DNA of 64,000 nt from Saccharothrix sp. S26. GTDB lineage: Bacteria > Actinomycetota > Actinomycetes > Mycobacteriales > Pseudonocardiaceae. Below the pieces are notes generated by a model. It was not told the DNA's origin. It saw only the letters and a program-made list of their open reading frames with translations, and did no database searches. The stretch spans positions 123,243 through 187,242 of the forward strand of contig NZ_JAJUWT010000024.1 of the NCBI RefSeq assembly GCF_021390395.1. Reading direction: 5' to 3'. The position numbers were made by a program, and so were the translations under genes. Positions 35,422 to 45,230 of this stretch are shown in pieces. The first letter of the stretch is position 1; each line of letters starts with the position of its first letter.

Positions 35422-36548
35422 GACGCCCCCACCATGCGTTCGAGCACCGCACCGGCCTCCTGCCAACCGCCGTCGCGCCGCCACGCGGGCCGGACGACGA
35501 GGTTCCCGGACCGCCGTTCCAACACGCCGATCTCGGCCAACCGCCTGCTGCCGTCGCCGTCACGGCGCATGTGCAGCACCACCTTCACCGCCGCGGCCAG
35601 TTGGCTGTGGAGGGCGTGCCGGTCGAGCCCGCCGAGCGCGGCCAACGCCTCCAACCGGGCGGGCACCTCGGCCGGCGAGTTGGCGTGCAGCGTCCCCGCG
35701 CCCCCGTCGTGCCCGGTGTTGAGCGAGGACAGCAAGTCGCAGACCTCCGCGCCCCGCACCTCCCCGACCACGATCCGGTCGGGCCGCATCCGCAACGCCT
35801 GCCGGACCAGGTCGCGCATCGTCACCTCGCCCGCGCCCTCGACGTTCGGCCCGCGGGCCAGCAGCCGGACCACCTGCGGGTGGTCGGGCTGGAGTTCGCC
35901 TGCGTCTTCCACGCAGACCACCCGTTCGTCGTGCGGCACGCACCCCAGGAGGGCGGCGAGGAGCGTCGTCTTCCCCGAGCCCGTGCCGCCGACGACCAGG
36001 AACGCCTGCCGCGCCACCACGACCGCCCGCAGCAGGTCGGCCGCCACCCGGTCGAACGTGCCGCACGCCTCCAGGGTCGCCAGGTCGTGCACCGCCGGCC
36101 GCAGGACCCGCAAGGACAGGCAGGTGAACGGCGAGATCGGCGGCAACACCGCGTGCAACCGCACCGAGCCGGGCAACCACCCGTCCACGCAGGGCGACGC
36201 GTCGTCCAACCGCCGCCCGGCCACCACCGCGAGCCGCTGCGCGAGCCGGCGGACCGCGGCCTCGTCGGGGAACGTGACGTCGGTGCGCCGCAACCCGCCT
36301 ACCCCGTCGACCCAGACCTGGTCCGGTCGCGTGACGAGGACGTCGGTCGTGTCGGGATCGCGCAACAACGGCTCCAACGGCCCGGCCCCGACGAACTCCT
36401 GCCGCAACACCGCGAGCGCCCGCTGGACGTCCTCGTCACCGAGCACCCCACCGGCCTCACCCCGCACCGCCGCCGCGACGGCCGCCGACGTGAGATCCCC
36501 CCGCCCACTGGCCAAACGGAGCCGGACGCGCTCAACGAGGTCGTTCAC
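35418..36548 (-). CDS. tadA: TadA/CpaF-type secretion ATPase
   Basis: 376 residues from a GTG at 36548 preceded by AAGGAGGG. Walker A GGTGSGKTT, an Asp box VCVEDAGELQ, Walker B RMRPDRIVVGEVRGAE and a LNTGHDGGAGTLHANS His box are all intact. It powers Tad pilus extension at the membrane. It overlaps the small frame upstream (36545-36769) by GTGA and tadB downstream by ATGA. Confidence 0.93.
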   Translation of the reverse strand: MNDLVERVRLRLASGRGDLTSAAVAAAVRGEAGGVLGDEDVQRALAVLRQEFVGAGPLEPLLRDPDTTDVLVTRPDQVWVDGVGGLRRTDVTFPDEAAVRRLAQRLAVVAGRRLDDASPCVDGWLPGSVRLHAVLPPISPFTCLSLRVLRPAVHDLATLEACGTFDRVAADLLRAVVVARQAFLVVGGTGSGKTTLLAALLGCVPHDERVVCVEDAGELQPDHPQVVRLLARGPNVEGAGEVTMRDLVRQALRMRPDRIVVGEVRGAEVCDLLSSLNTGHDGGAGTLHANSPAEVPARLEALAALGGLDRHALHSQLAAAVKVVLHMRRDGDGSRRLAEIGVLERRSGNLVVRPAWRRDGGWQEAGAVLERMVGAS

Positions 36549-36769
36549 GATCCCTCCTTCCACGACGCCCGAGGCCGCCGTTCCACCACGTCCCGAGCCG
36601 CCTCGACCAAGACCTGCCGCCCGTCACCCACCTCAGCGCGCAAGGACGCGGACAACTCGGCCAGCACCAACGTCGACAGCAACACCGGCCGACATCTGCG
36701 GAACCGGACCGGCTCCCGGAACCGGGGATGCCGCGTCACCCGAGGGCCGCGATCACAACTCATGTCCAA
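36545..36769 (-). CDS. possible small protein upstream of tadA
   Basis: 74 residues, Arg-rich N-terminus then an amphipathic helix (LVLAELSASLRAEVGDGRQVLVEAARDVV). Its stop overlaps the tadA GTG as GTGA, the same coupling used throughout this operon, which is the main reason to list it. No family recognised and no clear ribosome site. Confidence 0.35.
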   Translation of the reverse strand: MDMSCDRGPRVTRHPRFREPVRFRRCRPVLLSTLVLAELSASLRAEVGDGRQVLVEAARDVVERRPRASWKEGS

Positions 36770-37538
36770 CCTCCAGTTCTCGTCGGGACTTCATCGCTCT
36801 GGCAGTGCGGGCTTGGTCGGTTCGCGCGCTCGAGGACGCGGCGGTTCGGGGCGGTTTCCTGTTGGCCCACCGGTTCGGGGTGTCACCGGCCACTGGCGGG
36901 CCGGTGCTTCTTGGGGTCGTTGCGGGCCGGTAAGCCTCAGTGATGCCGACCTCCGTTGGCACAGTGGGCCGGCCACGGGTGGTGTTGGTGGGTGGCGCGG
37001 TCGGCTGGGGCCGGCCGCTGTTGGGAGGGCGGGCTGTTGGCTGTTGTGCGGCCTGGTGAGAGCGGTGGGGTGAGCCGGTCGAATGCATGACGAGGCCGAT
37101 CGCTGTGGGGCGGCGGGGGTAGTGAGCACTGTGGATCCCATGGCGGTGAGGCACGTGGGTGCCAGGAGCCGTGGTGAGGCACCGCCGGCCGCAGGGGCAC
37201 GACTGGGGCCGATCGCCGTTGAGGCGGCAGGGTTGGCGGCCGCAGTTCGCCAGATGAGAGCGGTGTGGGGGAAGGCCGGAGCGAGTGCATGGCGAGGCCG
37301 ATCGCTGTGAGGACGGTGAGGTTGGTGAGTTCTGGGGGCTTCGTGGCGGTGAGGTGGAGGGGTGGCAGGAGGCGTGTGGAGGCAGGGCACGCCGGGTGCA
37401 GGGCCTGTGCGGTGGCAGGACCACGCGGCGGTGGGGCCGCGTGCGGAAGCTGGATCCCAGGTAGGAGGCGGAGTCCGGACGGGAGGCGGAGTGCGGATGG
37501 GAGCCGGAGTCCGGGTGGTGGGGTGAGGTGGTGGTTGG
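36770..37538. other. G-rich repeat-bearing gap between ssd and tadA
   Basis: About 770 bases without a credible gene. The plus strand is G- and T-rich, the opposite skew to the gap at 33121. Two imperfect copies of a roughly 55-60-bp unit lie at 37054-37110 and 37253-37313 (shared core GAGGCCGATCGCTGTG preceded by TGCATG), with a shorter third at 37206-37226. The open frames through it are Pro/His/Ser-rich low-complexity on the minus strand. Confidence 0.5.
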
Positions 37539-38591
37539 TTAGGCGGTGTGGAGGGCGGCCAGGACTTTGCGGGCGGCTTTGGACAGGGGGCCGCGGTTGG
37601 AGTCGGGGAAGTGGCCGTTGTCCAGGGATCTGGCCAGGCCCGGTTCGGGGCGCATGGTGGTCAGCAGGGGGAGGTTGATCGCTGCCACCACTTGGGCGGT
37701 GGTCAGGCCGCCCGGGGCGGGGCCGCGGACGACGGCTTGCAGCCGCACGCCCCGTTCGGTGGCCTGGTCGATCAACGTCCTGGCCGCCATGCACGCCTTC
37801 ACGTCGGCAGGCACCACGAGCACGGCCAGGTCGGCGCGGTCCAGGGCGGCGCAGGCGGCGGGGGTCGGTTGGCGCGGGACGTCGCACACGACCGTGTCAC
37901 CCGCGCGCCTGCCCGCCTCGACCACGGCCACCACGGCGTCCGGCTCGGGGCCCGGACCGGTCCGGCCGCACGAGAGCACGGTCAGGCTGCCCCGCCCACC
38001 CGAACGGCCCGGCAGCGCCGAGCGCAGCGCCGAAGCGGGCACGCGGCCGCCCGTCACCCGCAAGGTCGGCCACCGCAGTCCTTCCTGCCGCTCCGCGCCC
38101 AACATCAGGTCGAGCCCACCGCCCCACGGGTCGCAGTCGACGAGCAGCCCGTGGCCCCCGGCCGCCAGCACCGCTTGACCCACCGCCACCGCCAGCACGG
38201 ACGCCCCGGCACCACCGCGCGCGCCCAGGATCGCCAGCACCCTGCCCTGGCCGACCGGCCCGCCCTCCGACGCGTCGGCCAGCACCGCCCGCAGCCGCTC
38301 CTGGTCGGCGGGCAGCTCCAACACCTGCTCCGCGCCCAGCGCCAGGGCACGCCGCCACACCTCCGCACCCGGCGGACCGGCGCCGACCACGTGCACCCCC
38401 GGTCTGCGCGGGAACCCGGCGCACGCGACGACCGCCTCGAAGTCCAGCACCAGCGCCGCCGCGCCCTGCCAACGCCCGCGCAACGCCGTCACGTCGACCA
38501 CGCGCTCCAGCTCGCAGCCCACGACCGCCGCCGCGTGCAGCACCTCCTCCACCAGCCCCGCGTCCGTCACCAGTGCCACCGGTCGCCTCAT
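37539..38591 (-). CDS. ssd: septum-site-determining protein Ssd / CpaE-like ATPase
   Basis: 350 residues from the ATG at 38591, preceded by GGGGAGG. An N-terminal receiver-like domain (VALVTDAGLVEEVL, about 1-110) leads into a MinD/ParA-type ATPase domain: LGARGGAGASVLAVA (deviant Walker A, Ala for Lys at the first Lys and Ala-Ser at the end), VDCDPWGGGLDLMLG, and VVCDVPR. Orthologue of Rv3660c by position, which influences septum placement and dormancy in M. tuberculosis, and related to CpaE of Tad systems. The P-loop change suggests weak or no ATP hydrolysis. It heads the Tad locus. Confidence 0.88.
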   Translation of the reverse strand: MRRPVALVTDAGLVEEVLHAAAVVGCELERVVDVTALRGRWQGAAALVLDFEAVVACAGFPRRPGVHVVGAGPPGAEVWRRALALGAEQVLELPADQERLRAVLADASEGGPVGQGRVLAILGARGGAGASVLAVAVGQAVLAAGGHGLLVDCDPWGGGLDLMLGAERQEGLRWPTLRVTGGRVPASALRSALPGRSGGRGSLTVLSCGRTGPGPEPDAVVAVVEAGRRAGDTVVCDVPRQPTPAACAALDRADLAVLVVPADVKACMAARTLIDQATERGVRLQAVVRGPAPGGLTTAQVVAAINLPLLTTMRPEPGLARSLDNGHFPDSNRGPLSKAARKVLAALHTA

Positions 38592-38835
38592 GCCGCCCTC
38601 CCCGCTTCCGTTGTGGTGGTGCGGGTTCCACGGTCTCGGGCGGTGAGGAAGGACACAACGCCACATGATCAACATGTGGACAACCGGATGGGCTGTGGAC
38701 AACTCGGCGCGCCGGGGACCGCCGAACGGCGGTCTTCCCGCGCGGCGCGGCGAAAGATCGGGGTTCGATGCAAGAAGGAGGGCAAGTGCGCGGAGGTCCA
38801 GCGCGACGACCCGGGAGAACCGACCCCGGACATGG

Positions 38836-38921
38836 GACGACCCCCGCCAGGGGGGAGGGACGGGGGTCGTCATTGGTTCAGTCCCGGGGGGTCGGACTGA
38901 ACCCGTCCGGTCGAGCCGGAC
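38836..38921 (-). ncRNA. 6C small RNA (B11-type)
   Basis: On the minus strand two perfect stem-loops follow each other, each with six C in the loop: GGTTCAGTCC around GACCCCCCG, and GACGACCCCCG/CGGGGGTCGTC around a CCCTCCCCCCTGG loop. A third short stem (GTCCGG/CCGGAC) precedes them. Two C6 loops define the actinobacterial 6C motif, and the M. tuberculosis copy (ncRv13660c) lies in the same place, between ssd and the HAD gene. A TACAGT -10 at 38933-38928 fits a start near 38921. It is thought to regulate replication and secretion mRNAs through the C-rich loops. Confidence 0.85.
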
Positions 38922-39065
38922 CCGTCTACTGTATCCCCACGGGACAGGGTCATGCGTGTCTTCTCGTGAGAGGGAGACCAAATTTCGATGGACCGCACAC
39001 CTGATTCGTAAAGTGGCGAACTACCGTCGACGGCTCGCGCGGCCCACCCCGCTTAAGCTTGACCG

Positions 39066-39878
39066 GTGACCGAGCACGCCACCGAAGGCAGTCGAGTCGC
39101 CGCGTTCTTCGACCTGGACAAGACCGTCATCGCCAAGTCGAGCACGCTGGCGTTCAGCCGGCCCTTCTTCCAAGAGGGCCTGATCAACCGGCGTGCGGTG
39201 CTCAAGAGCGCCTACGCGCAGTTCGTGTTCATGCTGGCCGGCGCGGACGCCGACCAGATGGACCGGATGCGCTCGCACATCACCGCGCTCTGCGAGGGCT
39301 GGGACGTCGAGCAGGTCCGCTCGATCGTCGAGGAGACGCTGCACGACATCGTCGACCCCCTCGTCTACAAGGAGGCCACGCAGCTCATCACCGACCACAA
39401 GGGCGAGGGTCACGACGTGGTCGTGGTGTCCGCTTCCGGTGAGGAGCTGGTCGCGCCCATCTCCACCATGGTCGGCGCCACGCACAGCGTGGGCACCCGG
39501 ATGGTCGTCGCGGAGGGCCGCTACTCCGGCGAGGTCGACTTCTACTGCGCGGGCGAGAACAAGGCGATCGCGGTGAAGCAACTGGCCGAGCAGCACGACT
39601 ACGACCTGAGCCGCTGCTACGCCTACTCCGACTCCATCACCGACCTGCCGCTGCTGGAGGCCGTCGGCCACCCCACGGTGGTCAACCCGGACCGCGCCCT
39701 GCGCCGCGTCGCGGGCCAGCGCGGCTGGCCGGTGCTGACGTTCTCCGACCCCGTGTCGCTGCGGGCCCGCATCCCCCGCCCGTCGGGCGCGGCGGTCGCC
39801 GTCACCGCGATCGGGTTGGGCGCGGCGACGGCCGCCGGCGTCGCCTGGTACGGCCTGCGCAGGCGCCGCCGGAGCTGA
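39066..39878 (+). CDS. HAD-IB family phosphatase with C-terminal membrane helix
   Basis: 270 residues from the GTG at 39066. HAD motif I is FFDLDKT, motif II VVVSASG, and motif III/IV KAIAVKQL with YSDSITDLPLLE. This is the HAD-IB branch (SerB-like) and the position matches Rv3661. A C-terminal hydrophobic helix (about 243-262) followed by RRRRR anchors it to the membrane, so the substrate may be a lipid or envelope phosphate rather than phosphoserine. Confidence 0.88.
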   Translation: MTEHATEGSRVAAFFDLDKTVIAKSSTLAFSRPFFQEGLINRRAVLKSAYAQFVFMLAGADADQMDRMRSHITALCEGWDVEQVRSIVEETLHDIVDPLVYKEATQLITDHKGEGHDVVVVSASGEELVAPISTMVGATHSVGTRMVVAEGRYSGEVDFYCAGENKAIAVKQLAEQHDYDLSRCYAYSDSITDLPLLEAVGHPTVVNPDRALRRVAGQRGWPVLTFSDPVSLRARIPRPSGAAVAVTAIGLGAATAAGVAWYGLRRRRRS

Positions 39879-40234
39879 TTCACCCCGCCGTGGCCCGGAC
39901 AGCGGTACCGGGGGTCGCGAAAGGCACGGAATCACTGTCACAAAAGACTTTCCGCTACTTACGGTGGCTTGAACGGTGCACCCCATCGAGCCCTTGCTGT
40001 GACGCCGGACACGCACTACAAAGGAAGTGCGGACCTCGGGTCGGCCAGGGACGAAGCGGAAGAGAAGCAGCGTCCACCCCGACGGAGCTCCGTGCGCGGA
40101 CTTCGAGACACCCACGCGCAGCACGCCGCGGGAGGCTTGTCGTCTAGGGCCTGCGTACCGGGACGCCGGACGCCGAGGCCAGGTCGGTACGACACGAGTT
40201 GCACGCTTGGTAACTCGAAGGCCCGCGCTGACGA

Positions 40235-40271
40235 CGGTGGGACCCCTCAGCCGAGGGGCCCCACCGTTTTT
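40235..40271 (+). terminator. strong intrinsic terminator in the nagZ leader
   Basis: CGGTGGG-A-CCCCTC pairs with GAGGGG-C-CCCACCG around AGCC, a 13-bp stem with one mismatch, followed by five T. One of the best U-tract terminators in the window. It lies 197 bases upstream of the nagZ start with no coding gene before it for 356 bases. Confidence 0.88.
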
Positions 40272-40403
40272 CGTGCCACTGCTTCCTGCCCTGAAAGCGC
40301 GACTCCCCGAACAAGTGCCCGAACGAGTGACGCGCCAAACCCCTGGTTCTGTCGGTGCCCCTCCGCACAATGGCCACGCAACGCAACCCGTTGACCCGCC
40401 TCT

Positions 40404-40417
40404 GTGACGTGGGTAAC
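40404..40417 (+). promoter_or_regulatory. GTGACGTGGGTAAC motif, copy 2
   Basis: Identical to 225-238. It lies 51 bases before the nagZ start. A partial copy, GTTACCCACG (the inverted form), occurs in the acs promoter region at 51185-51194. It also reads as an imperfect GTGA-N6-TAAC, so a Crp-type protein is an alternative to a response regulator. Confidence 0.45.
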
Positions 40418-40467
40418 TTGCCAAACGCACCACGTTGTGGTGGAAGATTCCCAGTGGGGAGGCCGCA

Positions 40468-42186
<1,719 letters not shown>

Positions 42187-42191
42187 CGGCC

Positions 42192-43439
42192 ATGGACCGC
42201 AGGCACTTTTTCGCGGCAGGCGCGGGCGCCCTGGCCGTCCCCGCGCTCGGTGCGTTCGACCGCGCCCCCGAGCACCCGGACCGGCCGCGCCCGGTCAAGA
42301 CGGGGGCCGAGCAACTGGCCGAGGACGGCTGGCGGCGGTTCGCGGGCAGCCGGATCGGCGTGGTCACCAACCCGACGGGCGTGCTGCGCGACCACACCCA
42401 CATCGTCGACTCCATGGTGGCCGCCGGCATCAGGCCGCTGGCCGCGTTCGGCCCGGAGCACGGCTTCCGCGGCACGGCGCAGGCCGGCGGCTCGGAGGGC
42501 AGCTACCTCGACCCGCGCACCGGCGTCCCGGTCTACGACACCTACGGCGCGAGCACGGCCAAGATCGCCGACATGGTCGCCAAGGCGGGCGTCGACACGC
42601 TCGTGTTCGACATCGCCGACATCGGCGCGCGCTTCTACACCTACATCTGGACGATGTACGCGGTCATGCAGGCCGCCGCCGCGACCGGCGTGCGGTTCGT
42701 CGTGCTCGACCGCCCAAACCCGGTCGGCGGCACGGCCCGCGGGCCCCAGCTCGACCCGGCCTACGCGACGTTCGTCGGCCGCAAGCCGATCGCGCAGCAG
42801 CACGGCATGACGATCGGCGAGCTGGCCCGGCTGTTCGACGGCGAGTTCCTGCCCACCGACGGCGGCCGCGTGTCCAGCCTCGAAGTGGTCGACGTGAAGG
42901 GGTGGAAGCGCGACGACCTGCACTCGGGCCTGCCGTGGGTGCCGCCGAGCCCGAACGTCCCCACGCACGACACCGCGCTGGTCTACCCCGGCACGTGCCT
43001 GTTCGAGGGCCTGGTGTTCTCCGAGGGCCGCGGCACGACCCGCCCGTTCGAGACGATCGGCGCACCGGGCCTGGACTGGCGCTGGGCCGAGGACCTCAAC
43101 GCGCTGGGGCTGCCGGGCGTCCGGTTCCGCGAGACCTACTTCACGCCCACGTTCAACAAGTTCGCCAACAAGCTGTGCGGCGGTGTCGCCCTGCACCTCA
43201 CCGACCCGCACGGCTTCGACGCGCCCCGCACGGCCGTCGCCATGATCGTCACCGCGAAGGCCCGCTACCCCGAGGTCTTCGCGTGGCGGCCCGACCTCTA
43301 CATCGACAAGCTCAGCGGCTCGGACCGGCTGCGCCGCATGGTCGACGCGGGCGCGGGCACCGACGAGGTGGTCGGCGCCTGGGCCGACGAGCTGGCCGCG
43401 TTCGACCGCACCCGCCGGCCTTACCTGCGCTACCGGTAG
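42192..43439 (+). CDS. namZ: exo-beta-N-acetylmuramidase NamZ (DUF1343)
   Basis: 415 residues from the ATG at 42192. The start MDRRHFFAAGAGALAVPALG is a twin-arginine signal (RRHFF), so the enzyme is exported folded. DUF1343 landmarks: RIGVVTNPTGV, FGPEHGFRG (candidate catalytic Glu), VFDIADIGARFYTYIWTM, DRPNPVGG, and SEGRGTTRPFE. DUF1343 proteins are exo-N-acetylmuramidases (GH171, NamZ) that cut MurNAc from the non-reducing end of glycans after NagZ has removed GlcNAc. The gene order nagZ-namZ repeats that of the B. subtilis ybb cluster. Confidence 0.93.
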   Translation: MDRRHFFAAGAGALAVPALGAFDRAPEHPDRPRPVKTGAEQLAEDGWRRFAGSRIGVVTNPTGVLRDHTHIVDSMVAAGIRPLAAFGPEHGFRGTAQAGGSEGSYLDPRTGVPVYDTYGASTAKIADMVAKAGVDTLVFDIADIGARFYTYIWTMYAVMQAAAATGVRFVVLDRPNPVGGTARGPQLDPAYATFVGRKPIAQQHGMTIGELARLFDGEFLPTDGGRVSSLEVVDVKGWKRDDLHSGLPWVPPSPNVPTHDTALVYPGTCLFEGLVFSEGRGTTRPFETIGAPGLDWRWAEDLNALGLPGVRFRETYFTPTFNKFANKLCGGVALHLTDPHGFDAPRTAVAMIVTAKARYPEVFAWRPDLYIDKLSGSDRLRRMVDAGAGTDEVVGAWADELAAFDRTRRPYLRYR

Positions 43440-43452
43440 AGGGAGAACAGCG

Positions 43453-45120
43453 ATGCGCGTCCCTGCCCTGCTGATCGCGACCACCCTGGCCCTGTCCGTC
43501 ACCCTGCCCGCCCACGCCGAGGGCCGCGAGGCCCGCTTCGACCAGCCGCACGAGGGGTGGTCGAGCTCCGTGCTGCGAACGGGTACCCCGCAGCGCGTGG
43601 GACTCGACCCGGCGCCGCTGGACGCCGCACTGGCCCAGATCGAGCGGTACACCGTTTCCGCTTCTTCCGGGCAGGACCCGACCGGCCACCCGCTGTTCGC
43701 GGGCGCCGTCACGCTGTTCGCGCACGACGGCGTGGTGGTCACCCACGAGCCGACGGGCTGGGCGGTCCGCTACGCCGACGCGGCCGGCACCGAGCTGCCC
43801 GAGGCGCAGCGGGTGCCGATGGCCCGGGACACGATCTTCGACCTGGCCTCGATCTCGAAGCTGTTCACCTCCATCGTGGTGATGCGGCAGCACGAGCTGG
43901 GCAGGTTCGGGCTGGACGACCCGGTGGCGCGCCACCTGCCGGAGTTCGGCGTCAACGGCAAGGAGTCGATCACCGTCCGCCAGTTGCTGACCCACACCTC
44001 GGGGCTGGTCGCGTGGCTGCCGCTGTGGTCGCAGTACCCGGACGTCCCGTCCCGGATCAAGGCCGTGATGGACACGACGCCCCGCAGCGCGCCCGGCACC
44101 GCGTACCTGTACTCGGACCTGAACCTGATCACGCTCGGCCTGCTGGCCGAGAAGTGGTCGGGCAAGAAGCTGGACGAGCTGGTCCGCGACGACATCACCC
44201 GCCCTTTGGGCCTGGTGGACACCGGCTACAACCCGCCGGCGGCCAAGCTGGACCGCGTCGCGGCGACCGAGTACCAGGCGGGCCGGGGCATCATCCGCGG
44301 CAGCGTGCACGACGAGAACGCCTGGTCGCTGGGCGGCGTCGCCGGTCACGCGGGCGTGTTCTCCACCGCGCGCGAGCTGGCCGTGCTGGGCCAGGCGATC
44401 CTCAACGGCGGCGAGCACGCGGGCGCGCGGATCCTGCGGGAGGAGACGGTCGAGCTGATGCTCACCGACTTCAACCAGGGTTTCCCCGGCAACTCGCACG
44501 GCCTGGGCTTCGAGCTGGACCAGCGCTGGTACATGGGCGCGCTGACGTCGCCGCGGGCCGCCGGGCACACCGGCTACACGGGCACCACGCTGGTGCTGGA
44601 CCCGTTGTCGCGGTCGATCGCGATCCTGCTGACCAACCGGGTGCACCCGAGCCGGAACTGGGGCTCGATCAACCCGGCGCGGCGCGTGGTGGCCAACGGC
44701 CTGGCGCAGGCGTTGGCGGTGCGCCCTAGGCACGGCACGGCGTGGACCCCGGAGTCGGACGGCGCCACGTTGACCACGCGCGACCTGCCGCGGCGCGGTG
44801 AACGGCAGCGGCTGTCGTTCTGGGCGTTCGTCGACCTCGACCCCGGCGACGAGGTGGTGGTCGAGGCGACCGACGACGGGTCGGCGTGGCGCGAGGTGCA
44901 CGTGCTGGCCGGGTACGGGCAGCGGCGGTGGCAGAAGGTCGAGCTGGACACCGGGTCGGCGGCGAAGCTGCGCTGGCGGTACGTGCGCGGCACGGGGTAC
45001 GGCGGGCGTGGCGTGTACGTGGACGCCGTCCGCGTCACGGACGAGCGCGGCGTGGCACTGGACGCGGAGCGCGAACCAGCGGGTTTGCACCCCGAAGGGT
45101 GGCGGACCGCGGACCGTTAG
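43453..45120 (+). CDS. exported serine hydrolase, AmiE/YbbE-like (beta-lactamase fold)
   Basis: 555 residues with a signal peptide ending in AHA (residue 22). Class C beta-lactamase/DD-peptidase fold: SxxK is SISK at 133-136, followed by YSD in LYSDLNL (second motif) and HTG in GHTGYTG (third motif). A C-terminal jelly-roll-like domain (about 430-540, DDGSAWREVHVLAGYGQRRWQKVEL) may bind glycan. Its location after nagZ and namZ matches AmiE (YbbE), which cleaves the peptide from MurNAc. Amidase activity is inferred from context; an esterase is possible. Confidence 0.85.
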   Translation: MRVPALLIATTLALSVTLPAHAEGREARFDQPHEGWSSSVLRTGTPQRVGLDPAPLDAALAQIERYTVSASSGQDPTGHPLFAGAVTLFAHDGVVVTHEPTGWAVRYADAAGTELPEAQRVPMARDTIFDLASISKLFTSIVVMRQHELGRFGLDDPVARHLPEFGVNGKESITVRQLLTHTSGLVAWLPLWSQYPDVPSRIKAVMDTTPRSAPGTAYLYSDLNLITLGLLAEKWSGKKLDELVRDDITRPLGLVDTGYNPPAAKLDRVAATEYQAGRGIIRGSVHDENAWSLGGVAGHAGVFSTARELAVLGQAILNGGEHAGARILREETVELMLTDFNQGFPGNSHGLGFELDQRWYMGALTSPRAAGHTGYTGTTLVLDPLSRSIAILLTNRVHPSRNWGSINPARRVVANGLAQALAVRPRHGTAWTPESDGATLTTRDLPRRGERQRLSFWAFVDLDPGDEVVVEATDDGSAWREVHVLAGYGQRRWQKVELDTGSAAKLRWRYVRGTGYGGRGVYVDAVRVTDERGVALDAEREPAGLHPEGWRTADR

Positions 45121-45195
45121 TGACGCTCGCGACGATCGGACCCCGCCAAGTGGTGCCTTTGGGTCACGGTTGGGGTGAGTTGCACCCACCCTGCG

Positions 45196-45224
45196 TTGAC
45201 CACAGGTTGGGCGGTTAGTAAGTT
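45196..45224 (+). promoter_or_regulatory. promoter of murR-murQ, probably leaderless
   Basis: TTGACC (45196-45201), a 17-bp spacer and TAAGTT (45219-45224). The GTG start of murR at 45231 is seven bases past the -10, so the transcript probably begins at or next to the start codon with no leader; no ribosome site is present. Confidence 0.6.
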
Positions 45225-45230
45225 TCCCAC

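Larger units (their letters stand above)
39879..40467 (+). other. long leader region upstream of nagZ
   Basis: About 590 bases with no supported gene. It contains several pairings, such as GTACCG (40155-40160) with CGGTAC (40185-40190), and ends its first part in a strong terminator at 40235-40271. After that come 196 bases with the 14-mer at 40404 just before nagZ. The layout (possible promoter near 39935, structured RNA, terminator, downstream gene) could be an attenuator or an independent small RNA. I tested it by eye against the ydaO, cobalamin, TPP and SAM riboswitch cores and see no match. Confidence 0.4.

Noticed and set aside
36753..37887. Minus-strand Pro/His/Ser-rich frames between ssd and tadA
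   Set aside because: Low complexity, several phases open at once, and overlap with the end of ssd; treated as repeat-bearing non-coding DNA.
39879..40271. Known riboswitch (c-di-AMP ydaO, cobalamin, TPP, SAM) before nagZ
   Set aside because: None of the conserved core sequences of these classes could be found by eye; kept only as an unassigned structured leader.
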